From: Hemileia vastatrix
Taxonomy: Eukaryota; Basidiomycota; Pucciniomycetes; Pucciniales; Zaghouaniaceae
Assembly (NCBI GenBank): GCA_030280995.1
Contig: JASXTE010000015.1
Coordinates: forward strand, 5,195,001 to 5,259,000
Direction of reading: 5' to 3'
DNA length: 64,000 bases
Shown: one piece after another, positions 1 to 12,300 of the stretch
How positions within the stretch are numbered: the stretch's first letter is position 1
Layout: every line of letters begins with the position of its first letter
Notes under the pieces: generated by a model
The model's database searches: none
What the model was told of the DNA's origin: nothing
Seen by the model: the letters and a program-made list of their open reading frames with translations, nothing else
Made by a program: the position numbers and the translations under genes

Positions 1-74
1 GATTCAACCCCAACATCTACTTCAATTTCATCTACATGAAGATTATCCATACTGTAAGTGAAATTGCTAGACAT
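1..74 (-). CDS. Gag exon 1 of Gypsy element E (partial)
   Basis: Read on the minus strand from an ATG at 74-72, this gives 24 codons without a stop, starting MSSN and continuing to the window edge. It aligns codon by codon with the first gag exon of element C (58925-58851), which starts MSSNM and ends at a splice donor; here the window ends two bases into the last shared codon. Unlike C, it has no TAG at codon 22. It is the N-terminus of a structural polyprotein of a Ty3/Gypsy retrotransposon; the rest lies outside the window. The exon assignment rests on homology to C and D, not on a splice site seen here. Confidence 0.6.
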   Translation of the reverse strand, partial: MSSNFTYSMDNLHVDEIEVDVGVE

Positions 75-416
75 AAAGTCTGTTAATAATAAGAAAAATT
101 CAGGTCAATATGCAATAATTATTCTTAAAACTGGAATATTTATAGAATTAAAATTATTAATTATTATTTCAAATCAAAACAATGAGTAAAAAAATAATAA
201 TATAAATTTACAATGATTATTATTTATTTTATAAAACAATTATCAAAACAAAAAGAATTATTCTTTAATTTATTTAATGAGATTTTAAATATAATATAAA
301 ATAATAACCAATAAATATTAAATTGGGACATAATACAAAGAGTATTAATGTCAACCAAAATAAAAATACCAAAAAATAATATCAATAATTCGAAATAAAC
401 ATCTGGTGATACTTTT
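75..416 (-). other. 5' leader of Gypsy element E
   Basis: Very AT-rich non-coding DNA upstream of the gag start of element E. It resembles the leader of element C at about 58930-59300 in word content and order. It is cut at 417 by the 3' LTR of element B, so E is the host of the nested insertions that follow. Confidence 0.5.
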
Positions 417-1797
417 TTTCAGTGTATGATAGTATTTAAGTATAATTGAATTGTAAATATTAATAGTCTTACTAATTAATATTAAATAATTTATGGATTA
501 AGCCTCAGGTAAAGAGTAATAAGACTTTTATGTTCTATTTTTAACTCACAATATTTGGATTGGTATGGAATAGTGGTGGAGAATTGGCTAATAGAATTTA
601 GTTATAGATAATAACAAGATAATATCAATTTAAAAGGGATTTTAAATATATTTTTATATGCTAATAAGCATTTTATAATTTTTATTTGATGTGTAGTAGG
701 TAAGAATTGTCAAATAATCTGTCAAATCCTCCCTTACTTATACCAAAATTCACTTGAGTGCACATACCTTCAATTCAAATGATGTCACCACTATTCCAGG
801 AAATCACAGAACTGTGAGGGCTCATAACCTCCCCATGCCATCCACCTCAAGCATTTTCAACACCCAGACCTTAAGTTAGGACCTTCCATCACAACTAATG
901 ATATCATACACCCATACCTTAAATAGAGAAAACAGATGAAAGTGGATACCATAAAGAAACAGGTAAAATAACTCATCCAAAAGAGAATAAAATGAAACAC
1001 ACAGCATAAAATGGAGCTAAATCAACTTTCCAATCCCCAAATAGCATCCCCAAGCATCCAAACTAACCCAGTTATCAAATCCTAATGCATAAATCTGTGA
1101 AAATCCATTAAAAGAAGCAGATTAAGTTGTCCAAACTAAATATATGTGCTTGAAAAAGGTGTATATGCTTGTGTAAACATTTTTAGTCCACTGAATATGT
1201 CCATATGACCTGAAATAAACAGAAAAATAAATTTTGTAGGCTATTTAGAGGGTTGAACCTGCATATAGGCCTATATATACATGATAAAGCTGCATATTTT
1301 ACTGAATATGAGATTTATGCATACATATAAGCCTATGTATGTCTCTAATTTCTTAGTATTACTTAAGATAAGTAAATTATGAGAAAATTAGCACCTAAAT
1401 AAGTATTATGGAGCTATTGATCAGCTATTTAAATTTATATGAGTAATTTAATAGTGTAAGAGGGGGTATCAAAGTTAGAAATTCTTAATTATTTAAAAGG
1501 TATTTCACAACACTGATAGAAAGCCACAAACTTGAAATTAATTATCAGTAAAAAGATATTTTGGGGGAACAATATGACATATTTAAAAAATTGAATCTTT
1601 GTTGAGTTGGTGGAAAAAAGAGGTATTTTGAGATTGAAGAATTCTAACTTTGATACCCCCTAATAAATATATATATAACCATAATAGACATATATATAAG
1701 GATTATAACCATTATAGTAACTTATAAGCTTATTTAAATTAGGTTAGCTTATTTTTAAAATAAAAATTACTCAGTCCTGGGGATACTTAGGCAGATA
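417..1797 (-). repeat. 3' LTR of element B (LTR type A)
   Basis: Homologous over its length to the LTR at 22005-23175 and the solo LTR at 8176-9352. On the + strand it starts tttcagtgtat where intact copies start tgtcagtgtat, and ends cttaggcagata where intact copies end ctaggctgaca, so both termini are mutated. Without the 204 bp added by the MITE at 1460-1660 it is about 1177 bp, the family length. It is followed by a purine tract (minus strand gggtgagagag) and an integrase tail, as expected for a 3' LTR. Confidence 0.8.
1460..1660. mobile_element. Tourist-like MITE (PIF/Harbinger type)
   Basis: A 201-bp insertion in the LTR. Its ends are inverted: (g)agggggtatcaaagtta on the left and the complement on the right. 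It is flanked by direct TAA (457-459 of the second kb and 1661-1663). The uninterrupted LTR at about 45910 reads agtgtaataaatata, exactly the empty site, which fixes the 3-bp duplication. TAA target duplication and G-rich termini fit PIF/Harbinger. The same termini occur at 29295 and, in part, at the ends of H2. It has no coding capacity. Confidence 0.85.
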
Positions 1798-2149
1798 CTC
1801 TCTCACCCAAAAAAACAATATAAAAATGCTAAGACATATTAATTAATAAGAAAGGAGTGGATAGAAAAAATGTTTTAAAAACTTATAAATTACATATAAT
1901 GTATTTTACAGTATTATTTGGGCTTAAATTTTTTCAAGAGTTTTTTAAGATCAGATATTTAATTTTCATGAATCCACTGGTCATACTCACTAGATTTATT
2001 TTTAAACCTTAATAGATAGTCAACGCCCCTTTCTAAGTAAGGTGTCTCTTTTTAAGTATTTTTTTGAATTTATTATTTTTCAACCATTTCTTCAGGTTGC
2101 CGTTTATGCCTTCCTAATATTCTTGGAAATAAAGAATTATAATTAGAAT
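1798..2149 (-). pseudogene. Integrase C-terminal tail of element B
   Basis: After the polypurine tract at 1798-1808, the minus strand encodes a remnant matching the chromodomain-like integrase tail of element A (2933-3371), with matching words around the aromatic/acidic stretch (EYDQWI-type). It ends abruptly at the target duplication agaat (2145-2149). The reading frame resumes after the same five bases at 23176-23180, on the far side of element A. So it is the C-terminal end of B's polyprotein, separated from the rest by a 21-kb insertion. Confidence 0.75.
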
Positions 2150-2800
2150 TTTCAGTGTATCTAGTATATAAGTATGATTTAATAGTATTTATTAATGGTT
2201 CTACTACTTATTGATAAATTATTTAGTGATTAAACCTCAGGGGAAGACTATTAAAGTAGTTGTTCTCAAATAAAACTGACAATACTTGGATTTAAATGCG
2301 TGCTAGTGGTAGAAAAAAGCTAAATAGAATATAGTTATAGCTTATATAATGATAATATCAATTTATAAAGACTTTATAATATATTTATAAATGATAATAA
2401 CTGTGTTTAAATTTTAATTGAACTGTAGTAAGTAAGTGATGATCAATAACCCGTCAAATCCCTCCTTACTTATACCAAAATCCACTGCAGTGCACAGACC
2501 TTCAATCCAGATGATGTCACTGCTATCCCCAGCTATTACAGCACTGTGAGGGCCCATCACCTCCCCATTGGAGATAAATATATTATGACTTAATAAACAC
2601 CTTAATAAGTATTATTAGGCTATGGATAATCTATTTAAACTACTAAAAGTTATATAATAGTGTAATAATTATATATAAATGTATTATAAACATATATATA
2701 GGTGTTTTAACTTTATTTTTAAGATATAAGCTTAATGTATTTAAGGCTATCTTATTTTAAACATAACAATTAATCAGTACTGGAGATACCTAGGCTGACA
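2150..2800 (-). repeat. 3' LTR of element A, internally deleted
   Basis: Begins tttcagtgtatctagtata and ends cctaggctgaca on the + strand, matching the termini of the 1171-bp 5' LTR at 22005-23175. It is only 651 bp: about 520 bp are missing at a junction near 2568-2572 (ccccattgg joined to agataaatatattatg). The loss is internal and both ends are kept, so it is a deletion after insertion, not truncation. Confidence 0.85.
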
Positions 2801-2811
2801 CTCCCTCACCC
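2801..2811 (-). other. Polypurine tract of element A
   Basis: Minus strand gggtgagggag directly before the LTR start tgtcag. Equivalent tracts precede the 3' LTRs of B (1798-1808) and C (52776-52788). In LTR elements this primes plus-strand DNA synthesis. Confidence 0.6.
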
Positions 2812-2932
2812 AAAAAAACATTAAAAAAATGTTAAGACATTTTAATTAAAAGTAAAGAGTGAATAGAAAAATAATTTTTTTAAATTTTCTGTAATACATA
2901 TACTAAATAAACAGTATTATTTTGATTTAAAA

Positions 2933-3371
2933 TTATTGCAAGAGATTTTTGAGATCAGAGATTTCATTTTCTAGAATCCACTGGTCATATTCACTTGATT
3001 TATTTTTAAATCTTAGTAGATACTCAACTCCCTTTTTTTTTAGTGAGGTGTCTCTTTTTAAGTATCTTTTCCATTTCTGTCTTTTCAACTATTTCTTCAG
3101 GCTGCCGTTTACTCCTTCCTGATTGTTTTGGAAATAGAGCAGTATCATTAAAATTGTATGTTTTTATAAGAAAAGTAGGAAATACTGGATGTTTTCTATC
3201 ATATGGTGCATATAGAATAACCTCAACAGCATTGTTACCAACCATCTTTTTAACTAAAAATGGTCCAATGAATGGATCCTTTAATTTAACATTACCATTT
3301 AAGTTGAAATGTAGTGTAGAAATAAGGACTCTATAACCCTTTTTGAACATTTGTTCTTTATGGGCTTTATC
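2933..3371 (-). pseudogene. Integrase C-terminus with chromodomain-like tail (element A)
   Basis: The last part of A's integrase after K1. It shows the basic SH3-like module (GNVKLKDPFIGPFLVKKM, then an RKHPVFP stretch) followed by a chromodomain-like motif VEKILKKR, VEYLLRFKNKSSEYDQW. It stops at a TAA at 2933-2935. A run of nine A/T bases near 3032-3040 causes a one-base frame change. Tails of this kind steer integration in Ty3/Gypsy chromoviruses (established for the group). The N-terminal part lies on the far side of K1 from 16082 up. Confidence 0.8.
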
Positions 3372-3419
3372 CACCACAGGAAATCTAGGGGTGAATTGCT
3401 AGCAATCCCCTCTCTTGAA

Positions 3420-4200
3420 ATTTAGAGTGTCCCTTAAATATGCCAGGTTTATGAATAATTTATAAACATAAGTAAATTAGAGTTAGATTTACATTTATTC
3501 TCAGATTGATTATAGACAGAATATCAACTGATTCTAAATTATGCACAAGTTGATCCTCCAGAACTTGATTTTGGTCCTCTGATGAGCACAAATTGAGCAC
3601 AAATTGATCTAACCTAAGCTTATGCACATATAATAATTCAGGATACTTGCTCTATTAAATTTGATAATAAAATAAAATATTGATGAATTTATATAAAAAA
3701 ATTATTATGTAAGATATTAAATTATAAATATAGGTATCATAGGAGGGCACTAAATAGAACTTAATTATACTATGTGACACCTTAATAATTTATCACACAG
3801 TTTGAAACATTTAAAACAAAATGAGTCATGATGGGCAATGAAATTGCTTTGACAGACACTTTTAAAATTAATACTGACCATAATACACAAGTATGAAACC
3901 TTGGCATCTATCCAATAAAAGATTTTCCTTCTGAAAAATGGATTTTTCTCAGTTACTCCCTGCTAAAAAGTGTCCTTCTGAGTTTTCTCTGACCTTCAGG
4001 GGGGTAATTTGGCCACATCACACTACTTCTATTTCCATGATTGACCAAAACATCATCCTAATTCCCATCTAAAGAGTTGATCTCATCTGACTGTGGCTGA
4101 TCAAAGGGGTCCACCACAAGTTTAGCCAAAATTTTGGTGAACACGTTTTTGATGGATAGTGACTAACTGGTGCTTTCTGAAATTGTCCACCTCAAGTTAG
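3420..4200. other. Left subterminal region of K1
   Basis: AT-rich DNA between the left terminal repeat and the first satellite-like units. It has no credible coding sequence. The repeated word sequence agcacaaattgagcacaaattgat occurs near 3586-3612. I see nothing else. Confidence 0.4.
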
Positions 4201-5283
4201 GCTAAACTTCAGGTGGATAAATTTATTATTAATACCAAATTAACTGAAGAATACTTTTGCCCTAGCTACTCTGCATCATAAAAGTGTCAAACTGAGGTTT
4301 AGCCATAATTCAGGTAGAAACTTTTGGAAAGGCACAGTCTGATGGGTTTAATATCTATATATGGCAATAAATATCAGTTTTTTATCAAAATGGAACTAGA
4401 ATTAATTTAATATGGCCAAAGTTTCCACCTGAAGTTTGGCCAAAATACAGGTGGAAATTTTTATGAGGATTACTTGATGAAATGAAGAAGACTTGAAATT
4501 TCATTCCATCATAAAATTTTCTAACTTAAGTTTATCAAAAATTGTGGTGACACTTTTGCCAGATCCAGTCATATGGGATAAACTCTCTATATGGCAATGA
4601 GAATCAATTTTTAGTCAATCATGGCATTAGAAGTAATTTTATATGGAAAAACTTTCCACCTGATTTTTGGCCAAAAATAAGTTGGAAATGTTTATGAGGA
4701 ATACTAGATTAACTAAAGAAGACTTGCACCCTACTATTGTCCATCATAAAAGTGTCCACCAGAAGAATTCTCAAACTTGTGGTTGACACCTTTGGCCTGG
4801 TCCAGCCATATGGGATCAATTCTGCATATGGAAATGAGGATTTAATTTGGTCAATCATGGTACTAGAAGTAATTTGATATAGATAAAGTGTCCAACTAAA
4901 TATTGGAGAAAAATAAGTTGAAAACTTCATTTAGTTTTTCAAAAAATCAAATTAAGTAAAATTTTATTCCTGATGATGCCCATTTTATCCAACACCTCTT
5001 CTGAGCCTTGAAAGTAGGCATTTAGCTTGAATTTTGAATTTCATATAAAATCCCTATTATTCAACCTATTTCTTTTATCCCTTTTTTTCTTTTAGATATC
5101 AATTAATTTTATGTAAAACAAATCATTTTCATGATTTTTTACCTGTATTTAATAAAATTATTAAAGGTTTAATATCTCCCTGTAAGCATTTGGGACATGT
5201 TTTTTTGCTATACTAATAAAAATAATAATATAATGGTAACAAAAAATTGATCAAATGATAAAATATTAATAAAACAGAAAGAT

Positions 5284-6419
5284 TGTCAGTCAATCGTCTA
5301 GAAGTGGTAAGAAAAATAGGAGAAAAAGGAGGAGAGAAGGAGGAGGACAAGGGAAAATAAAGAAATAAACCAAAAATATATATTTAATTTATTTGAGAGG
5401 GAAACAACGATGAGCAACTTTGAGAGGTGACAAAAACTTAGATTTTATTAACAATAATATTATTAAATGTAAAGGTTCTGCGCGGCAAACAATTTTAATT
5501 ACTATCAGACTTAAAGCAACCTTTGATTTGTTGAATAGAATTTAAATTAGATTTGTATTACTAATAAAAAAATATAAACGTAATAAATTGGTTATTTAAT
5601 TTGTTGAGTGTGTAATAAGTGATGATGCTACAGGGGATTATCCAAGGCCCTTTTATAGGCAATGGGTCCTCTGAAGCGCTACTATCTTTGTAAATACAAT
5701 GATTAGAATGGAATAAAACAAATATATCAAAAGAGTAAATGAAACATAACAATATAGAGAAAAACATGAAACAAATAATTAAAACCCCAATTAAGAATCT
5801 AATTTCCCCGCCATTGATTCCCAAATCAGTAAGTGACAATAGTGAATAACTAAACAAGATTGGAAACATAGGAACTATGAGAAATATAATTCCAAACAGA
5901 TGGTACATTCTGATTAAAGGACATTTTAAGTGAAACAAAAAATAATTTGACGCAACAGAACAAACAATTAATCTCAATTTAGTCCAAATTAATTTATTTC
6001 TTTTTTCTAACACAATTAAGGGTCAAAAGAAGCGTCATTAATTATTGTTTAGTATCATATGAGAGGTATTATTTAATATATAAATTTAAGTAATTAATTT
6101 AAATATATTATAAATCAATTTTACACTTGTAATTATAATATATGTTTTTCAATTAATTAAATATAAATTTATAATTATTAAATACATAAAAATGCGCCAT
6201 TATTTGTAGAATATATTATATTATGCTCAATTTAATTGTATATAAAAATATATATAACCAATAAATTTAATGTAACACTTGTATATAATAAAATTCTTAT
6301 ATAATTTCATTATGCAATAAAATATTAAGTTATATTTATTAAATACAAGTCTTACCCACTCTTTAAGGTTTTATAATTTATATATCATTTACTGGACTCC
6401 TGGAATAGTCTGGCTGATA
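5284..6419 (-). mobile_element. Solo LTR, type C, in the satellite
   Basis: 1136 bp from tgtcagtcaatcg to tctggctgata (+ strand), flanked by perfect 5-bp duplications aagat (5279-5283 and 6420-6424). Its right end matches the 3' LTR end of element C at 52740-52775 (actggactcctg...ctggctga). One terminal base of the CA end is mutated. No internal coding region remains, so it is the product of LTR-LTR recombination. Confidence 0.85.
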
Positions 6420-8175
6420 AAGATCAAATACCAGTTGCACTGAAGAAGAGCTGCACCCTAGATACTCACCATCAAAAAAGTGTCCAGCACAAGTTTGGCC
6501 AAACTTGTACTGGACACTTTTGGTCAGTTGCAGTTATATGAGATCAATTCTCGCTATGGCAATGAAAAAAATTTTTTGGATAAAAAACTTCACTAGAAGT
6601 AGTTTTACATAGCCAAATTTTCTACCTAGATTTCATCCAAACCACAGGTGCACAATTTTTTATCTATGAAAAAAAGTCAATTTAGTACAATTTATCCCTG
6701 ATGGCTCTCGTTCGCTTCAACACCTCTACTGGCCTTTGATAGTAGTAATATTACTTGGATTTCTTTTTTCATATTTTATCCCTTTAACTTAATTTTTTAT
6801 TCCTAATATTGCTTTTGGATATCAATTAATAATTTTTAAAATAAACTATTTTCATATTTTTATACATTTATTAAATAATATTATAAATGGCAGAACATCA
6901 CCTGGTATGCATTTGGCACATGAGTTTTTTCTATACTTATAAAATTAATAATATAATGGTGACCAAAAATTAATCAAATGATATTAATGAGTGAGGAACA
7001 AATATAAAATACCAGTAGACATGTTTGTAAGAAATACTAGATGAACTGAAGGAAAATTCTACCCTAGCTACTCTCCATCATAAAAGTGTCTAGCACAAGT
7101 TTGGCCGAACTTGTGCTGGTCACTTATGGTCAGGTGCAGTCAGATGGGAGAAATTCTCTTTATGGAAATGAAGATAAATTTTTGATATAAAATTACACTA
7201 GAAGTAGTTTGATATGGCAAAATTTTCATGCTGAAGTTTTGGTAAAGCTCAAGTGGATTTTTTTTTTATTTTTACAAAAAAGAAAATTTAGTGCAAGTTT
7301 AACCCTAATTGTGCTAATTTGATTCAACATCTCTTTTTTCTGTTTATGGCAGGAATTTAACTTGGATTTTAATTTTCATCTTTGATTTATTTTATTTTAC
7401 TTTATTCCTCTCATATTGCTTTTGGATAGAAGTTTATTTTTTGTAAAATAAAACATTTTCATATTTTTTTGCCTTTATTTAATAATATTATAAAAGGTGT
7501 AACATCACCCAGTATTCATTTGGCACACAAGTTTTTGCTATACTGATAATATTAATAATATAATGGTGACAAAAAATTAATTAATTGATAAATATGAGTG
7601 AGCCACAAAGATTTAATAACAGTGGAAATGTTTATAAGAAATTTCAGATGATTAAAAATGACTTGCACCCTGGCTACTCTTCATGATAAAAATTTCCAGC
7701 ACAAGTTTTGCCAAACATGTGCTGGACACTTTTGGTTGCATGCCGTCAGACGCAATCAATTCTTTTTATTGAAATGAGACTGAATTATCACTCCATCATT
7801 GCACTGAAAGTAGTTTTATATAGAAAAATTGTCCCCTGGAAGTTTGTCCAAACCTAAGGTAGACAATTTTTTCCTTTGGTCAAAATTAAATTTGATCCAT
7901 GTTAATCTATGATGGTGCCCATTTTTTCTGAAGCCTCTACTGGCTCATGATAGCAGAAATTATACTTAATATTTTTATTTCATGTTTGATCTCTTTAATT
8001 TTAATCTTACCCTTTTATTTATCCTTTCCCTTTTAAATATCAATTTTATTTTGGTAAAACTGATAATTTTTACATTTTTTTACATTTATTATATTATATT
8101 ATTAAAGTTGTAAAATCATCCAGTGTACATTCATTACACATGTTTTTGCTATACTAAAAACATTAATAATATAAT

Positions 8176-9352
8176 TGTCAGTATAGTCTAGTATATAAGT
8201 ATGATATAATAGTGTTATTTTATGGTCCTACTACTTATTAATAAATGATTTAGTGATTAAACCTCAGGGGAAGACTAATAGAATAGTTATACTCAAATAA
8301 AACTCACAATACTTGGATTTAAATGCGTGCTAGTGGTGGAAAATAGAAGAATAAAATATAGTTATAGCTTTTATAAAGATAATATCAATTTATAAGGGCT
8401 TTATAATATATTTCTGAATGCTAATAATTGTATTGTAGTGTTTGTTTGAAGTGTAGTAATTGAATGATGATAATAAACCGTCAAAATCCCTCCTTACTTA
8501 TACCCAAATCCACTGGAGTGCACAGACCTTCAATCCAGATGATGTCACTGCTATCCCCGGCAATTACAACACTGTGAGGGCCCATCACCTCCCCATGGCG
8601 TCCACTTCAAGCAGTTTCAACACCCAGACCTCCAGTAAGGACCCTCCATCACTATTAATAATAACACAGAGTCATACCATAAGTAGAAAACCCAGATAAA
8701 AGCGGATACCATAAAGAAACAGGTAAAATAAATGATCAAAAAGAGATTTAATGAAACTAAAAGCATATAAAGGTAACAAATAAAATGTCCAAGCCCCCAA
8801 TAACATCCCCAAGCATCCACATTAACCCAGAAACATTTTTCTAACCCATAAATCCGTGAATAACCATCCTAGGAAGTAATTTGAGTTGTCCAAACTGGGT
8901 GTATGCGCCTGATATAGGTGTCTATGCTTCTGTAGGCATTGTGAGTCCACTGATTTCGTCCATATGACCTAAAATAAGCAGAAAAACAAAGGTTATAGGC
9001 TATTAAGGGGCTAAAACCCACTTATATACCTAAATATACATAATATACTGCATATTTCACTGAATATGAGATTTTATGTATACATATAAGCTTATGTATG
9101 TCAATAATTACTTCATATCACTTAAGATAAGTATATTATGACTCCATTAACACCTTAATAAGTATTATTAGGCCATGGATAAGCTATTTAAACTATTATA
9201 AATTATATAATAGAATAATAATTATATATATATATAATAAAATAATATATATATTATTTTAACCTTATTTTTAAGATATAAGCTTAATCTAGTTAAGGTT
9301 ATCTTATTTTAAGCATAAGAAATACTCAGTCCTAAGGATATTTAGGCTGACA
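8176..9352 (-). mobile_element. Solo LTR, type A, in the satellite
   Basis: 1177 bp from tgtcagtatagtctag to tttaggctgaca (+ strand), flanked by perfect duplications ataat (8171-8175 and 9353-9357). Removing it and one duplicate restores the normal satellite junction aataatataatggtgac seen in neighbouring units. It is full length for the family, in contrast to the deleted LTR at 2150. Confidence 0.9.
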
Positions 9353-12300
9353 ATAATGGTGACTAAAAAATAATCAAACAATAAATATGGATGATACAGA
9401 AAGATCAAATACCTATAGAAATTTTTAAAAAGAATATAAGATTAACTGAAGAAGACTTGCACCCTAGCTACTCTCCATCATAAAAGTGTCCAGCACAATT
9501 TCAGCTGAGCTTGTGCTGGACACTTTTGGTTGCATGCAGTCAGATGGGATAAATTTACTCAATGGAAGTTAAAATGAATTATTGCTCAATCATTGCACAA
9601 GGAGTAGCTTTATACTGCTATACTATCCTCCTGATTTTTTGGAAAACCTCAGGTGGACACTTTTATTAATTTAAAAAAAAAGAAAACATATTCCAAATCT
9701 AGAACTGGTGGTGCAAATTTGGTCTGAAAACTCAAATTATCTTTGATGGTAAAAATTTTATTTGAATGTTTAATTTCATATTTAATCACTTTTATTTTAC
9801 TTTTTTATTCCTGTTTTTGCTTTCAAATATCAATTTATTTATTGTAAAACTAATACTTTTTATATTTTTTTTACTTTTATTTAATAAGATTATGAAAGAT
9901 GTAGCATCTCCCAGTATGCATTTGTCTTACAAGTTTTTTCAATACTAATAACATTAATATTATAATGGTGAAAAACATTGAATCAAATGATAAATATGAA
10001 TGACACAGAATGATCATATACAAGTGGATTTGTTTATAAAGAATACCTGATGAACTGAAGAAGACCTGCACCCTAGATTCTCACCATCATTAAAGTGTCC
10101 AGCATAAGTTCGGCCGAACTTGTGCTGGACACTATTGGTTGCATGCAGTCAGATGGGATAAATTTACTCTATGGAAATGAAAATGACATTTTGCACAATC
10201 ATTGCACAGTAAGTAGTTTGATATTGCCAAAATGTCCTCCTGATGATTTTTCAAAACTCATCAGGACACTTTATTTGGTTTAACAAAAAAGAAAATATAG
10301 TGCAAGTTTAGCCCTGGTGGTGCACATTTGATCTAACACCTCTACTTGTTATTGATAGTGGGAATTTTACTTAGATTTTTTTTTCTTATTTTATCCCTTT
10401 TATTTTACTTTTTTATTGCTCATATTGCTTTGGATATCAATTTTTAATTTTTAAAATAAATAATTTTCATACTCTTATACCTTTATTTAATAATATATGA
10501 TTAAAGGTGGAACAACACCTGGTATGCATTTTTCACACAAATCATTACTATAGTAATAAGGTTAATAATATAATTATGACAAAAAATTAATCAAATGGTA
10601 AATTTAAATGAAACAGAAAAATCAAATTCCAGTGGAAATGTTTATAAGAAATCCCTTTTGAGTTTAAGAAGATTTGCTATATGCCTACTCTCAATTATAA
10701 AAGTGTCTAGCACAAGTTCGGCCGAACTTGTGCTGGACACTTTTGGTTGCATGAAGTCATATGAGATAAATTCTCTCTATGGCAATAAAAATGATATTTC
10801 ACTCAATTTTTGAAGTAAAGAATATTTAATATTGTAAAATTGTCCCCTGGAAGTCTGTCCAAACCTCAGGTCAAAATTTGTTAGCTATACAAAAAAGTAA
10901 GTTTAGACCAAGTCTTGACCTAGGGGTCCCCAACTGTCCCAACACCACTTCTGGCTCTTGATAGTAAAAATTTTACTTGTATTTTTTATTTCGTATTTGA
11001 TCCCATTTATTTTAATTTTACTTTTCTATTACTCTTTTTAATTTTAAATATCAATTTATTTTTTTAAAAACTAAACATATTCATATTTATTTAACTTTAT
11101 ATAATAATATTACTAATGTTGTAACATCACCAATTTTGCATTTGGCATGCAGGTTTTTGCTATACTAGAAACAATAATAATATATATGGTGACAAAAAAT
11201 TAATTATAAGATAAATATGAATGATAAAAAAAAGTTAAAAATCCAATAGAAATGTGAAAAACAAAAAACTGATGTACTGAGAAACACTTCCACCCTAGCT
11301 ACTCTCCATCATAAAAGTGTCCAGCACAAGTTCGGCCAAACTTGTGCTGGACACTTTTGTTCAGGTGCAGTCAGATGGGATCAATTCTCTCTGTGGAAAT
11401 TAAATTAAAAAAAAATGCTAAATAATTACATTAGAAGTAGTTTGGTATGGCTGAATTATCAACCTTGAGTTTTTCCAAAACTCAGGTGAAACATTTTTTA
11501 TCTTTAAAAAAAATTAAATTTTATCAAATTTAGCACTGATGGCACCCATTTGTTTCAACACCTCTACTGGCTCTTGAAGGCAGGAATTTTTCTTGAATTT
11601 TTCTTTTTCATATTTGATCTCTTTTACTTTACTTTTTTATCACTCATGTTACATTTAAATATTAATTTATAATTTTGGAAAAGAAATCATTTTCATATTT
11701 TTTTAACATTTTTTAATAATATTATAAAAGGTGTAATATAACATAGCATGCATTTGGCGCACAAGTTTTTTCTATACTAATAAAAGTAATAATATTCTAA
11801 TGACAAAAAATTAATCAGATAATAAAATATGAATAACACAGAAAGATTAAATACCATTTGAAATGTTTTAAAAAAATAACAGTTGCACTGAAGAAGACCT
11901 GAACCCTAGCTACTCTCCATCATAAAAGTGTCCAGCACAAGTTTGGCCAAACTTGTGCTGGACACTTTTGGTCAGGTGCAGTCAGATGGGATCAATTCTC
12001 TCTATGGCAATGAAAAAATTTATTTGATAAGAAACTTCACTAGATGTAGCTTGATATAGCTGAATTATCCACCTAGAGCTCATCCAAACCACAGGTACAC
12101 AATTTTTTATCTTTAAAAAACAATCAATTTAGTACAATTTATCCCTGATGGCTCTCATTTGCTTCAACATCTCTACTTGCCTTTGATATTAGCAATAATA
12201 CTTGGAGTTCGTTTTTCATATTTGATCCCTTTAACTTAATTTTTTATTCCTCATATTGCTTTTGGATATCAATTAATATTTTTTAAAATAAATTATTTTA

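Noticed and set aside
5561..6013. 150-codon minus-strand hydrophobic ORF
   Set aside because: It lies wholly within a solo LTR (5284-6419), and its membrane-like composition follows from A/T richness.
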